Source of the DNA: Mycobacterium rhizamassiliense
Lineage (GTDB): Bacteria; Actinomycetota; Actinomycetes; Mycobacteriales; Mycobacteriaceae
Direction: 5' to 3'
Assembly: GCF_900157375.1 (NCBI RefSeq)
Contig: NZ_LT721901.1
Span: 4,979,685 to 5,043,684, forward strand
DNA: 64,000 bases
Shown here piece after piece: positions 23,599 through 33,076 of this stretch (position 1 is its first letter; each line of letters opens with the position of its first letter). Both the position numbers and the translations under genes were made by a program. Below the pieces are notes generated by a model. It was not told the DNA's origin, made no database searches, and was given only the letters and a program-made list of their open reading frames with translations.

Positions 23599-26500
23599 TC
23601 ATCCTGCGCCGCCGGCTTCGTCGTCGTCAAGGGCCATCGCGATTAACGCGTCGGCGCTTAACGAGTCGATTAGCTCGTCGCTGACCGTCGAATTCGCGGG
23701 CAATTCTTCCGGCTCGCCGGCCAGCAGCAAAAGTTTGTCCAGCAAACCGGTTCGCCGGAGCTCGTGAAGCGGAATTTTGCGCAGCGTTGTCCAGATCTTG
23801 TCCTCGTCCGATTCTTCGCGATCGGCATGCAGCAGCTTTTCGCGCAGGTGGTCGGCCAATACCGTCGGCGTAGGAAAGTCGAAAATCAGCGTGCGCGACA
23901 GCGCCAACCCGGTTTCGGTGCGCAGCCTGTTGCGCAGCTCGACTCCGGTAAGCGACTCGAAGCCCAGGTCCTGAAAGGCGCGGTCGGCATCGACGTCGCG
24001 GCCGCTCGAATGCCCGAGCACCGCGGCCGAGTGCACGCAGATCAGCTCCACCAGCTGGCGACGCTGCTCGTCGCGGGACAGAGTTTGCAGCTGCTCGGCC
24101 AGGCCCGCGGACCGGCTGATCACCGGCCCCGCGGCGTTGGCGCTCGCCCCCAACCAATACCGCCGCCGGGCGAACCCGTACGTGGGCAGTTCCACCCGGC
24201 GGGCGCGCAGGCCGGTCAACGCGGCCGGCCAATTCACGTCCAGCCCGATGGTGAACGCCCGTCCGGCCGAGGCGAACAGCGCCCCGACTTCGGGCTCGTC
24301 CTTGGTCAGCGTCGCGATCGCGGCGCCGCGGTCGGCGCGCAGCGACTGCTCGACCGCCGCGGTCAGGCCGGCGGCCGGACCCACCTCGACGAATACCTCG
24401 GCGCCCAGCGACTCCGCCGAGCGCACACCGTCGATCAGGCGAACCGGCTGACGCACGTGCTCCACCCAGTACCGTCCCGTGCCGTAACCCGCGTCGGCGG
24501 GCTGACCGGACATGTTGGATATCAACGTGATTCGCGCCTCGCGGGGTGTCACGCCGGCCACCAGGGCGGCGAGGTCGTCGGTGATGGTGTCCATCAGCGG
24601 CGAATGGAACGCATGCGACACCGCCAGCCGGTGCACCTTCGCCCCTCGCTGTGCGAGCAGGTTCGCCACCTCTGTCGCCGGGCCTTCGGCACCCGAAATC
24701 ACCACGGAATTGGGGCCGTTGACCGCCGCGATCGCCACGCCGTCGGTGAGCAACGCCGCCACGTCCTGCTCGCCGGCCGCGACCGCGATCATCACCCCGC
24801 CCGCCGGGAGCCCCGCCATCAGCCGGCTGCGCGCCACCACGACGGTCGCGGCGTCGTCCAGCGTCAGGACGCCCGCGACGTGGGCCGCGACGATCTCACC
24901 CACCGAATGGCCCAGCACCACGTCCGGGACCATCCCCCAGTCCCGCAGCAACGCCGCGAGCGCCACCTCGATGACGAACAGCGCCGGCTGGGCGAATTCG
25001 GTGTTCTCCAACAAATCTGGTTTATCCCCCCAGATCACGTCCTTGAGCGGCAATCGCAGCCTGCCATCCAGGGCCAGGGCGGCCCCGTCGAAGGCGTTGG
25101 CGAACACCGGGAATCGCTCGTACAACTGGGCGCCCATGCCCGGCCATTGCGCGCCTTGGCCGGGGAACACGAACGCCGTCTTGCCCGTTGGCCGCGACCG
25201 GCCGGCCATCGCCGTGCCGGCGGCCAGCGCCACCAATTGCGCCGTCAGGGAGTCGCGATCGTCGCCGACCAGGACGGCCCGGTGTTCGAGCGCCGAGCGC
25301 GTGGTGGCCAGCGACCACGCCACGTCGGCGACGTCGATCCCGTCCTCGGCGGCCAGGTGCGCCCTCAACCGTTCAGCCTGCTGGGCCAGCGCCGGCTCCG
25401 AGCGGGCCGACAACACCCAGGCCACCGGCGTGGGCGAAACATGTTCCGCGGCTGCGGCTTCCGCGGGCCGCGGCGACTGTTCGACGATAACGTGGGCGTT
25501 CGTACCGCCCATGCCGAACGACGACACCCCCGCCCGACGCGGATGGCCCCCGGCCGGCCAGGGCGTGAGTGCGGTGTTGACCTCAAGCCCGAGCGCCGCC
25601 AGGTCGGTATCGGGGCCGGAGCTCACGTAGTTGAGGCTCGGTGGGATCGCGGCGTTTTCGAGCGCCAGCACCGTCTTGAGCAGGCCCGCGATTCCCGCGG
25701 CGCTACCCGTGTGGCCGATGTTGGTCTTCACCGAGCCCAGGCGCACCGGACGATCACCGCGGCCGCAGAAGATGTCGCCTAGCGCCCTCGCCTCGATCGG
25801 GTCGCCGATCTCGGTGCCGGTCCCGTGCGCCTCGACGTAATCGATGTCCGCGCGGGTCAATCCGGCGTTGGCCAGCGCGCACCGGATCACGTCTGCCTGA
25901 CCGGCGACCGACGGTATGGTCTGTGCGGCGGAACTGTGCCCGGCGTTGCCGACGGCGCTGCCCCGGATGACCGCCCGGACGCGATTCCCGTCCTCGAGGG
26001 CCGCCCTCAGCGGCTGCAGCAGGACGAGGGCGCCACCCTCGCCCCGCACGTAGCCGTCCGCCCGCGCATCGAAGGCATACGTGTGCCCCGACGGCGACAG
26101 CGCCCCGAATTCCGTTTCGAGCGCGGCGGTTTCGGGCGCCAGGTTGAGCTGGATCCCCCCGGCGATCGCCAGCCGCGACGCACCGGCGCGCAAGCTTTCG
26201 CACGCCTGGTGCACCGCGACCAGGGAGGAGGACTGACCGGAGTCGACGGTCATGCTGGTGCCCTGCAGCCCGAAGGCGTACGAGATCCTGTTGGCGATCA
26301 TGCCCCGGCTGATCCCGGCGAACGAGTGATGGTTGACGTTGTCCTCGGCATCGCGCAGCGTCAGCAGGGCGTAGTCGTCGCCCATCGCGCCGAGGAAGAC
26401 CGAAACCAGTTCGCCGCGTTGGGTTTCCGGGATCAGGAAGGCGTCTTCGAACAGTTCCCACGCCAGCTCCAGCGCCAGCCGCTGCCTCGGGTCCATCGCG

Positions 26501-26670
26501 CTGGCCTCGCGCGGCGACAGGTTGAAGAAGTCCGCGTCGAATTCGGCGATGTCGCCCGGCAGTTGGGCGACCTCACGTCCGTCGCGCAGCACCTGCCAGA
26601 AGTCACGGGGGCCGGCGGCGGCGGGGAACCTGCATGCCAGCCCGATGATCGCTATGTCGGTCGGCGACAC
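23599..26670 (-). CDS. pks9: type I PKS loading module KSQ-AT-ACP, Pks9-like
   Basis: 1023 residues from GTG 26670, no N-terminal docking helix. KS-like domain (about 1-430) has Gln146 in DSGQSSS in place of the DTACSSS active-site Cys, while the two catalytic His (EAHGTGT, NIGHTGS) remain; this is the KSQ pattern of decarboxylating loading domains. AT (about 500-830) has GHSVGE and HAFH, predicting malonyl-CoA. ACP (about 890-960) has the phosphopantetheine Ser in GFESLTGVEL. The C-terminal tail (ELIDSLSADALIAMALDDDE) resembles a docking element. No KR, DH, ER or TE. It follows pks8/17 by 22 bp, so is translated from the same transcript. Confidence 0.92.
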   Translation of the reverse strand: MSPTDIAIIGLACRFPAAAGPRDFWQVLRDGREVAQLPGDIAEFDADFFNLSPREASAMDPRQRLALELAWELFEDAFLIPETQRGELVSVFLGAMGDDYALLTLRDAEDNVNHHSFAGISRGMIANRISYAFGLQGTSMTVDSGQSSSLVAVHQACESLRAGASRLAIAGGIQLNLAPETAALETEFGALSPSGHTYAFDARADGYVRGEGGALVLLQPLRAALEDGNRVRAVIRGSAVGNAGHSSAAQTIPSVAGQADVIRCALANAGLTRADIDYVEAHGTGTEIGDPIEARALGDIFCGRGDRPVRLGSVKTNIGHTGSAAGIAGLLKTVLALENAAIPPSLNYVSSGPDTDLAALGLEVNTALTPWPAGGHPRRAGVSSFGMGGTNAHVIVEQSPRPAEAAAAEHVSPTPVAWVLSARSEPALAQQAERLRAHLAAEDGIDVADVAWSLATTRSALEHRAVLVGDDRDSLTAQLVALAAGTAMAGRSRPTGKTAFVFPGQGAQWPGMGAQLYERFPVFANAFDGAALALDGRLRLPLKDVIWGDKPDLLENTEFAQPALFVIEVALAALLRDWGMVPDVVLGHSVGEIVAAHVAGVLTLDDAATVVVARSRLMAGLPAGGVMIAVAAGEQDVAALLTDGVAIAAVNGPNSVVISGAEGPATEVANLLAQRGAKVHRLAVSHAFHSPLMDTITDDLAALVAGVTPREARITLISNMSGQPADAGYGTGRYWVEHVRQPVRLIDGVRSAESLGAEVFVEVGPAAGLTAAVEQSLRADRGAAIATLTKDEPEVGALFASAGRAFTIGLDVNWPAALTGLRARRVELPTYGFARRRYWLGASANAAGPVISRSAGLAEQLQTLSRDEQRRQLVELICVHSAAVLGHSSGRDVDADRAFQDLGFESLTGVELRNRLRTETGLALSRTLIFDFPTPTVLADHLREKLLHADREESDEDKIWTTLRKIPLHELRRTGLLDKLLLLAGEPEELPANSTVSDELIDSLSADALIAMALDDDEAGGAG

Positions 26671-26692
26671 GACACCCTCGGCTCGTTGCGCA

Positions 26693-29600
26693 TCAGGGAC
26701 CGAAGTCTTCGTCGAGGATGGCGAAGAGCTCGCGTTCGGTGGCGGTGGTGATGTCGTCGTCGATCGCGTCGGGCTGGCTCACCTCGAGCGGCGGCGCGGT
26801 CAGCTCGGCCAGGATGGTGCGGATGCGGGCGGTGAGCCGCGTCTTGTCCTCGTCGGTCCACCCGGGCCGGTTGATCAGCGCTTGGAGCTCGCCCGCGACG
26901 TCGTTGAACCGGGCCAGCCGGTCGGGTTCGGCGGCGGCCTTGCCGGCGCCGGCGGTGGCGGCGAGCAGCTGCGCGTCGACATGTTCGGCGAGCGCGGCGG
27001 GCGTCGCGTAGTCGAAGATCAGCGTCGGCGAAAGCGTCAGTCCGGTCGTTGCTTTGAGGCGGTTGCGCAGCTCCACGGCCGTCAGCGAATCGAAGCCGAG
27101 GTCCTGGAACGCCGCATCGGCGTCGATGTCGGCGGTGGAACGGCCCAACACCGTTGCGGCGTTGGTACACATCAGCTCCACCAGCTGACGGTGCCGCTGT
27201 TCGGAGCTCAGGCCCTGTAGCCGGGTGGCCAGCCGCGACGCCGAGGCCCCCGGGTCGTTATCGATGATCAGTCGCCGTCCCCGTCGTGCGACGAGGTCAC
27301 GCAACACCGGCGGGACGGCCCCGCTCGCGCCCAGCCCCGCCGCGTCGATGCGGGCGGCCACCAGCAGCGCTCGGTCGGCCAGCATGGCCTCGTCGAACAG
27401 CTGCAGCGCGTGCGGGGTGGACAGGGGCGCGAGCCCACTGCGACTCATCCGGGCCTTGTCGCGATCGCTGAGATGCTGGGTCATGCCGCTGGCCTGTTCC
27501 CACAGCCCCCAGGCCACCGACAAGCCCGCCCGGCCCTGTGCGCGCCGATGCGCGGCCAACCCGTCCAGGAAGCTGTTCGCCGCGGCGTAGTTGCCCTGGC
27601 CCGGGGATCCCACGATGCCGGCCATCGACGAGAACAGCACGAACGCCGACAGGTCCATGTCCCGGGTGAGCTCGTGCAGGTTCCACGCGCCATCGACCTT
27701 GCTGCGCAACACCGTATCCACTCGGTCCGGCGTCAGCGACGCGATCAACCCGTCGTCGATCACGCCGGCGGCATGGAACACGCCCTTGAGCGGGTATCGG
27801 CTCGGCAGTTGAGCGATCACGCCCGCGAGCGCCTCCCGGTCACCCACGTCGCAGGCCGCCACCGACACCTCGGCACCGGCGCCTTCGAGCCGATCCACCA
27901 GCTCCGGCACGCCGTCGCCGTCGGCGCCGCTGCGGCTGAGCAACACCACGTGGCCCACGCCGTAGCGGCCCACCAGATGTGCGGCAACCGCCGCGCCGGC
28001 CATGCCGGTGCCGCCGGTGATCAGGACGCTGCCGCCGGCCAGGCCGCCACCCGAACCCGCCAGCACCGGGTCGTCGGGGCCGTCCGGCAGCGTCAGCACC
28101 ACCTTGCCGATCTGGCGGGCCTGGCTGACGAACCGATAGGCGGCCGAGGCACACCGCACATCAAATGCCTTGACCGGCAAGGGCTTCAACACCCCGGCAT
28201 CGAACAGCCCGATCAGGTCTGACAGCATCGAGGCGATGTGGTCTGGGCCGGCTTCCATCAGATCGAACGCCCGATACATCACGCCGGCCGGCATGGAATC
28301 GGGGTCGCGCAGGTCGGTCTTGCCCATCTCGATGAAGCGCCCGCCGCCGACCAACAGCCGCAGCGAGGCGTCAAGGAATTCACCGGCCAACGAGTTGAGG
28401 ACCACGTCGACCCCGGCGCCGCCGGTGGTGGCCAGGAACTTGTCCTCGAATTCCAGGGTGCGGGTATCGCCGATGTGATCGTCGTCAAATCCCATGGTGC
28501 GCAACGTGTCCCACTTGCCGCGGCTGGCGGTGGCGAACACCTCCGCACCCCAGTGCCGGGCCAGCTGCACCGCCGCCATCCCCACCCCGCCGGTGGCGGC
28601 GTGCACCAGCACGCGGTCGCCCGCCTTGACACCGGCCAGCACCGATAACCCGTACAGCGCGGTCAAGAACACCACCGGCACGCTGGCCGCTTGCGCCGCC
28701 GTCCACCCCGCGGGCACCGCAGTGACCAGCCGCGCATCGACCACGGCCTCGGAACCGACGAACCCCAGCAGGCCCAGCACCGCATCGCCGACCGCGAGTC
28801 CGGTGACCCCGGGGGCCACCTCGATGACGACGCCGGTCCCCTCGGCGCCGAGCTCGCCGCCGCCGGGGTACATGCCCAACGCGACCAATACATCCCGGAA
28901 GTTCACCCCGACCGCGGCCACCGCCACCCGCACCTGCCCGGCACCCAGTTCCGTCGGTGCGGCGGGGGCAACCACCACGTCTTCCAGCGTCCCGCCACCG
29001 CCTGCGGCCAGCCGCCAGCCGCCGACCGGCAGCTCCAGCACCGCGCCGGCGCCGACCGTGCCCAGCCGGGCCGCGTGCGCGACGCCGGAACGCACCACCA
29101 CTTGCGGCTCACCGGCAGCGATGGCCTCGACAATGTCCAGCGAGCCGTCCGAATCGACCAGCACCACTCGGCCCGGCTGCTCGGCCTGCGCCGCGCGCGC
29201 CAACCCCCAGACCGCCGCACCCGCCAGGTCGGTGACATCCTCGCCCGTCAGGCCGACCGCGCCGTGCGTCAGGACTACCAAGACCCCGGAGCCGTCACCG
29301 GCCAGCCACGACTGCAGCTCGCCCAAGGCCGCATGAGTGGCCGCGTAGATCGAGCCGACCGCATCCCCGGCCGCCGGAGCCGGTTCCCACACCGTGAGGC
29401 TGTCGTCGTCAATTGGCCTGGGCTCCAACGAGACCGGCGTCCACCCGACTTCGTACAGGCCGCCGCCCCCACCGGCCGCGGCCGCCAACGCGGCCGACAG
29501 CGCGCCGACGGTGATGGGGCGAACGATCAACTCCCGCACTGACAGAACCGGCAGGCCCGAGCCGTCGGCCAGGTCGACCGAGACCCCGCCGGTGCCGCCC

Positions 29601-32600
29601 GGCGCGAAGCGCACCCGGACCCGTGACGCCCCGGCTGCGTGCAGGCAGACCCCCTGCCAGGAGAACGGCAGCATCGTCGCGTCGCCGCCCTCGGCGATTC
29701 CCAAGGCGTGCAGGGCCGAATCCAGCACGACGGGATGAATCCCGAAGCCGCCCATGGTCACGCCCTCGCCGGCGGCCACCTCGGCGAAAACCTCCTGCCC
29801 GCGCCGCCACATGGTACGAAGGCCGCGGAACGCGGGGCCGTAGTCGTAGCCGCGGGCCGCCAGCACGTCGTATGCGTCACCGACCTCCACCGCGGTGGCC
29901 CCGGCAGGCGGCCACACCGAGAGGTCGGTGCCGGCGTCGGGCTGCGCGGCGCTCAGGGCGCCCTGCGCGTGCAGCACCCACACCGAATCCGAACCGGCCC
30001 CACGCGAATACACCCAGACGCCGCGCGACCCCGATTCGCCGGCCGCGTCGACGACGACCTGCACGCGGGCCGTCTTACCCTGCGGCAGCACCAGCGGGGC
30101 CAACAGCGTCAGCTCGTCGACTACCGAGCAGCCGACCTCGTCACCCGCGCGCAGCACCAATTCCACGAAGCCCGCGCCGGGAAACAGCATCACCCCGTCG
30201 ACGACGTGATCGGCCAGCCATGGCGACTCCCCCACGGACAACGAGCCGGTCAGCACCACGCCGCCGGTGTCCGGTCGTTCCACCACCGCGCCCAACAACG
30301 GGTGACCGGCCCGGGCCAAGCCGACGCCGCTGGCGCTCCCGGACCCCACGGCCCCGAGGGGCAGCCAGAACCGTTGCCGTACAAAGCCATAGGTCGGTAG
30401 GTCCACCCGCTGGCCGCCGCCGAGTGCCGCGTGCCAATCGACGCGACCGCCGTTGGCGAACAGCCGCCCGAGCGCCGCCAGCACCGACTCGTCCTCGGGG
30501 CGGTCCTTGGCCAGGGTGATGACCGACGTCGGTTGTTCGGCGGCCAGCGATTGCTCCACCGCCACGGTGAGCCCGCGCCCGGGGCCGACTTCGACGAAGA
30601 CGCCGCCGCCCACCGACTCGGCAGCGCGCACCCCGTCGGCAAAGCGCACCGGCCGGCGCACATGCTCGACCCAGTATTCCGGCGACCCGTACCCGGGTCC
30701 GGCCAGCTGCCCGGTCAGGTTGGACACCAACGGTATTCGTGGTGGCGCGGCCGCTACGCCGGCGAGCAGTTGCGCGAACCGGTCGAGCATCGGCTCCATG
30801 AGGACCGAATGAAACGCGTGCGAGACGGCCAATCGATGGGTGCGCCGGCCCTGCTGCGCCAGGGCTTCGGCCACCGCGGTCACGGGCGCGTCGGCGCCCG
30901 AGATCACCACGGCGTCGGGGCCGTTGATCGCCGCGAGGTTGACGTCGTCGGTCAGCCACGGCGCCACGTCGGACTCGCTGGCGGCCACCGCCACCATCAC
31001 GCCGCCCGTCGGCAGCTCCGCCATCATGCGGCCCCGTCCCGCGACGACCCTGGCGGCGTCGGACAGCGACAGCACGCCCGCCACGTAGGCCGCGGTGATC
31101 TCGCCCACCGAATGTCCGGTCACCACATCGGGCACCACGCCCCAGTGCTGCAGCAGCGCGGCCAGCGCGACCTCGACGGCGAAGAGCGCCGGCTGGGCGA
31201 ATTCCGTGCTCTGCAGCAGCGCGGCATCGGCGCCCCACACCACTTGCCGCAGCGGGACTCGCAGGTGCGGATCCAGCGCCGCGGATGCCTCGTCGAATGC
31301 CTTGGCGAACATGGGATACCGGTCGTAGAGCTGCTGGCCCATCCCCAGCCACTGGGCGCCCTGCCCGGGAAATACGAACACCGTCTTGCTTGCCGACCGG
31401 GCACGCCCGGCGACGACGCCCGCGCCTGGCTCACCGGCCGCGAGCTCGATCAGCCCTTGCTGCAAGCGGTCTCGGTCGGCGCCGACCACGACGGCTCGAT
31501 GGTCGAACACCGCCCGAGTCGTCACCAACGACCAGCCGACATCGCCCGGCCGCAGATCCGGTTTTGCGGCGACGTGCGCGAGCAACAGCCTGGCCTGGTT
31601 GGCCAGGGCCTGCTCCGAGCGGGCCGACAGCACCCATGCCGTGGTCGTGTCTTCGCCGTCGGGGGTAACGCTTTCGCTTTCCAGCAGCGGGGGCTGCTCG
31701 ATGATCACGTGCGCGTTGGTTCCGCTGATGCCGAAGGAGGAGATCCCGGCTCGGCGCGGGCCGGTTGCGGACCAGGGGTGGGATTCGGTCAGCAGTGACA
31801 CCTCACCCGCCGTCCAATCCACATGCGGTGACGGCACATCCACGTGCAGCGTGCCCGGCAGGACCTCGTGCTGGATCGCCTGCACCATCTTGATCACCCC
31901 GGCCACCCCCGCGGCCGCCGACGTGTGTCCGATGTTGGACTTGATGGATCCCAGCCATAGCGGCCGATCCGCCGGGCGATCCTGCCCATAGGTGGCCAGG
32001 AGTGCCTGCGCCTCAATGGGATCGCCGAGCACGGTTCCGGTCCCGTGGCCCTCGACGATGTCGACGTCGGCCGTCGTCAGCCCGCCGCTGGCCAGCGCCG
32101 CCCGGATGACCCGCTGCTGCGAGGGGCCGTTGGGCGCGGTGAGGCCGTTGGAGGCGCCGTCCTGGTTGACGGCCGAACCCCGCACCAGAGCCAACACCGG
32201 ATGCCCCAGCCGCACCGCGTCGGCCAGGCGCTCCACGACCAGGACGCCCGCGCCTTCAGACCACGCGGTGCCGTCGGCGGCCCCCGCGTACACCTTGCAC
32301 CGGCCGTCTTCGGCCAGGGCGCGCTGGCGGCTGAATTCGACGAACGCGGCGGGCGTGGCCATGATCGTCACCCCGCCGACCAGGGTCAGATCCGACTCCC
32401 CCGAACGCAACGACTGCGCGGCCAGATGCAGCGCCACCAACGACGACGAACACGCCGTATCGACCGAGACCGCCGGGCCTTCCAGCCCAAGCACATACGA
32501 CACCCGGCCCGAGGCCACACTCAGCGTCGAGCCGGTGAGGCCGTAGCCCTCCAGCTCGCCCTCCACCCAGCCGCCGTAGCCGGCGTGGATCACGCCCGCG

Positions 32601-33058
32601 AAGACCCCGGTCGCGGAGCCGCGCAGCCCCGTCGGGTCAATCCCGGCCCGCTCCAAGGCTTCCCAGGACAGCTCGAGCATCACCCGCTGCTGCGGGTCCA
32701 TCGCCAGCGCCTCGCTGGGACCCACGCCGAAGAATCCGGCGTCGAAGTCGCCCGCGTTCTTGAGGAAGGAACCCTGGCGTACATACATTTTGCCCGGTGC
32801 GTCGGGGTCCGGGTCGTACAGCCCGGCCACGTCCCAGCCCCGGTCCGCGGGAAAGTCGGACACCGCGTCGCGGCCCTCGATCACCATGTCCCACAACGCC
32901 TCGGGCGAGTCGACTCCGCCCGGGTACCGGCACGCCATGCCCACCACCGCCACCGGTTCGGACAGCTTGCCTTCCAGCTCCGCGATTCGCCGCCGACTGC
33001 GGCGCAGATCTGCCGTCAGGCGTTTTAGGTAGTCGACGTGCTTGTCAGTGCCCTGCAC
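26693..33058 (-). CDS. pks8: fully reducing type I PKS module, Pks8+Pks17 as one protein
   Basis: 2121 residues from GTG 33058 with AAGGAAAG upstream. Order: docking coiled coil (1-32, HVDYLKRLTADLRRSRRRIAEL), KS (about 35-460, Cys203 in DTACSSS), AT (about 555-880, GHSVGE and HAFH, malonyl type). Then come DH (about 920-1190, HVVDGVMLFPG), ER (about 1400-1720, HAATGGVGMAA), KR (about 1740-1920, GGTGMAG, IDD motif, Tyr in GNYAAAN), ACP (about 2010-2085, GFDSL) and a C-terminal ELFAILDEDFG docking helix. H37Rv splits this into pks8 and pks17, a pair reported to make monomethyl-branched unsaturated fatty acids. Here it is unbroken. No thioesterase. Confidence 0.94.
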   Translation of the reverse strand: MQGTDKHVDYLKRLTADLRRSRRRIAELEGKLSEPVAVVGMACRYPGGVDSPEALWDMVIEGRDAVSDFPADRGWDVAGLYDPDPDAPGKMYVRQGSFLKNAGDFDAGFFGVGPSEALAMDPQQRVMLELSWEALERAGIDPTGLRGSATGVFAGVIHAGYGGWVEGELEGYGLTGSTLSVASGRVSYVLGLEGPAVSVDTACSSSLVALHLAAQSLRSGESDLTLVGGVTIMATPAAFVEFSRQRALAEDGRCKVYAGAADGTAWSEGAGVLVVERLADAVRLGHPVLALVRGSAVNQDGASNGLTAPNGPSQQRVIRAALASGGLTTADVDIVEGHGTGTVLGDPIEAQALLATYGQDRPADRPLWLGSIKSNIGHTSAAAGVAGVIKMVQAIQHEVLPGTLHVDVPSPHVDWTAGEVSLLTESHPWSATGPRRAGISSFGISGTNAHVIIEQPPLLESESVTPDGEDTTTAWVLSARSEQALANQARLLLAHVAAKPDLRPGDVGWSLVTTRAVFDHRAVVVGADRDRLQQGLIELAAGEPGAGVVAGRARSASKTVFVFPGQGAQWLGMGQQLYDRYPMFAKAFDEASAALDPHLRVPLRQVVWGADAALLQSTEFAQPALFAVEVALAALLQHWGVVPDVVTGHSVGEITAAYVAGVLSLSDAARVVAGRGRMMAELPTGGVMVAVAASESDVAPWLTDDVNLAAINGPDAVVISGADAPVTAVAEALAQQGRRTHRLAVSHAFHSVLMEPMLDRFAQLLAGVAAAPPRIPLVSNLTGQLAGPGYGSPEYWVEHVRRPVRFADGVRAAESVGGGVFVEVGPGRGLTVAVEQSLAAEQPTSVITLAKDRPEDESVLAALGRLFANGGRVDWHAALGGGQRVDLPTYGFVRQRFWLPLGAVGSGSASGVGLARAGHPLLGAVVERPDTGGVVLTGSLSVGESPWLADHVVDGVMLFPGAGFVELVLRAGDEVGCSVVDELTLLAPLVLPQGKTARVQVVVDAAGESGSRGVWVYSRGAGSDSVWVLHAQGALSAAQPDAGTDLSVWPPAGATAVEVGDAYDVLAARGYDYGPAFRGLRTMWRRGQEVFAEVAAGEGVTMGGFGIHPVVLDSALHALGIAEGGDATMLPFSWQGVCLHAAGASRVRVRFAPGGTGGVSVDLADGSGLPVLSVRELIVRPITVGALSAALAAAAGGGGGLYEVGWTPVSLEPRPIDDDSLTVWEPAPAAGDAVGSIYAATHAALGELQSWLAGDGSGVLVVLTHGAVGLTGEDVTDLAGAAVWGLARAAQAEQPGRVVLVDSDGSLDIVEAIAAGEPQVVVRSGVAHAARLGTVGAGAVLELPVGGWRLAAGGGGTLEDVVVAPAAPTELGAGQVRVAVAAVGVNFRDVLVALGMYPGGGELGAEGTGVVIEVAPGVTGLAVGDAVLGLLGFVGSEAVVDARLVTAVPAGWTAAQAASVPVVFLTALYGLSVLAGVKAGDRVLVHAATGGVGMAAVQLARHWGAEVFATASRGKWDTLRTMGFDDDHIGDTRTLEFEDKFLATTGGAGVDVVLNSLAGEFLDASLRLLVGGGRFIEMGKTDLRDPDSMPAGVMYRAFDLMEAGPDHIASMLSDLIGLFDAGVLKPLPVKAFDVRCASAAYRFVSQARQIGKVVLTLPDGPDDPVLAGSGGGLAGGSVLITGGTGMAGAAVAAHLVGRYGVGHVVLLSRSGADGDGVPELVDRLEGAGAEVSVAACDVGDREALAGVIAQLPSRYPLKGVFHAAGVIDDGLIASLTPDRVDTVLRSKVDGAWNLHELTRDMDLSAFVLFSSMAGIVGSPGQGNYAAANSFLDGLAAHRRAQGRAGLSVAWGLWEQASGMTQHLSDRDKARMSRSGLAPLSTPHALQLFDEAMLADRALLVAARIDAAGLGASGAVPPVLRDLVARRGRRLIIDNDPGASASRLATRLQGLSSEQRHRQLVELMCTNAATVLGRSTADIDADAAFQDLGFDSLTAVELRNRLKATTGLTLSPTLIFDYATPAALAEHVDAQLLAATAGAGKAAAEPDRLARFNDVAGELQALINRPGWTDEDKTRLTARIRTILAELTAPPLEVSQPDAIDDDITTATERELFAILDEDFGP
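28491..28690 (-). repeat. copy 1 of ER-coding segment shared with pks7
   Basis: This part of pks8/17 is nearly identical in DNA to 34863-35062 of pks7. Over this region 61 consecutive residues (VPVVFLTAL to GKWDTLR) are the same in both proteins. Likely maintained by gene conversion. Confidence 0.75.
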
Positions 33059-33076
33059 TTGCTTTCCTTGTAGGGA

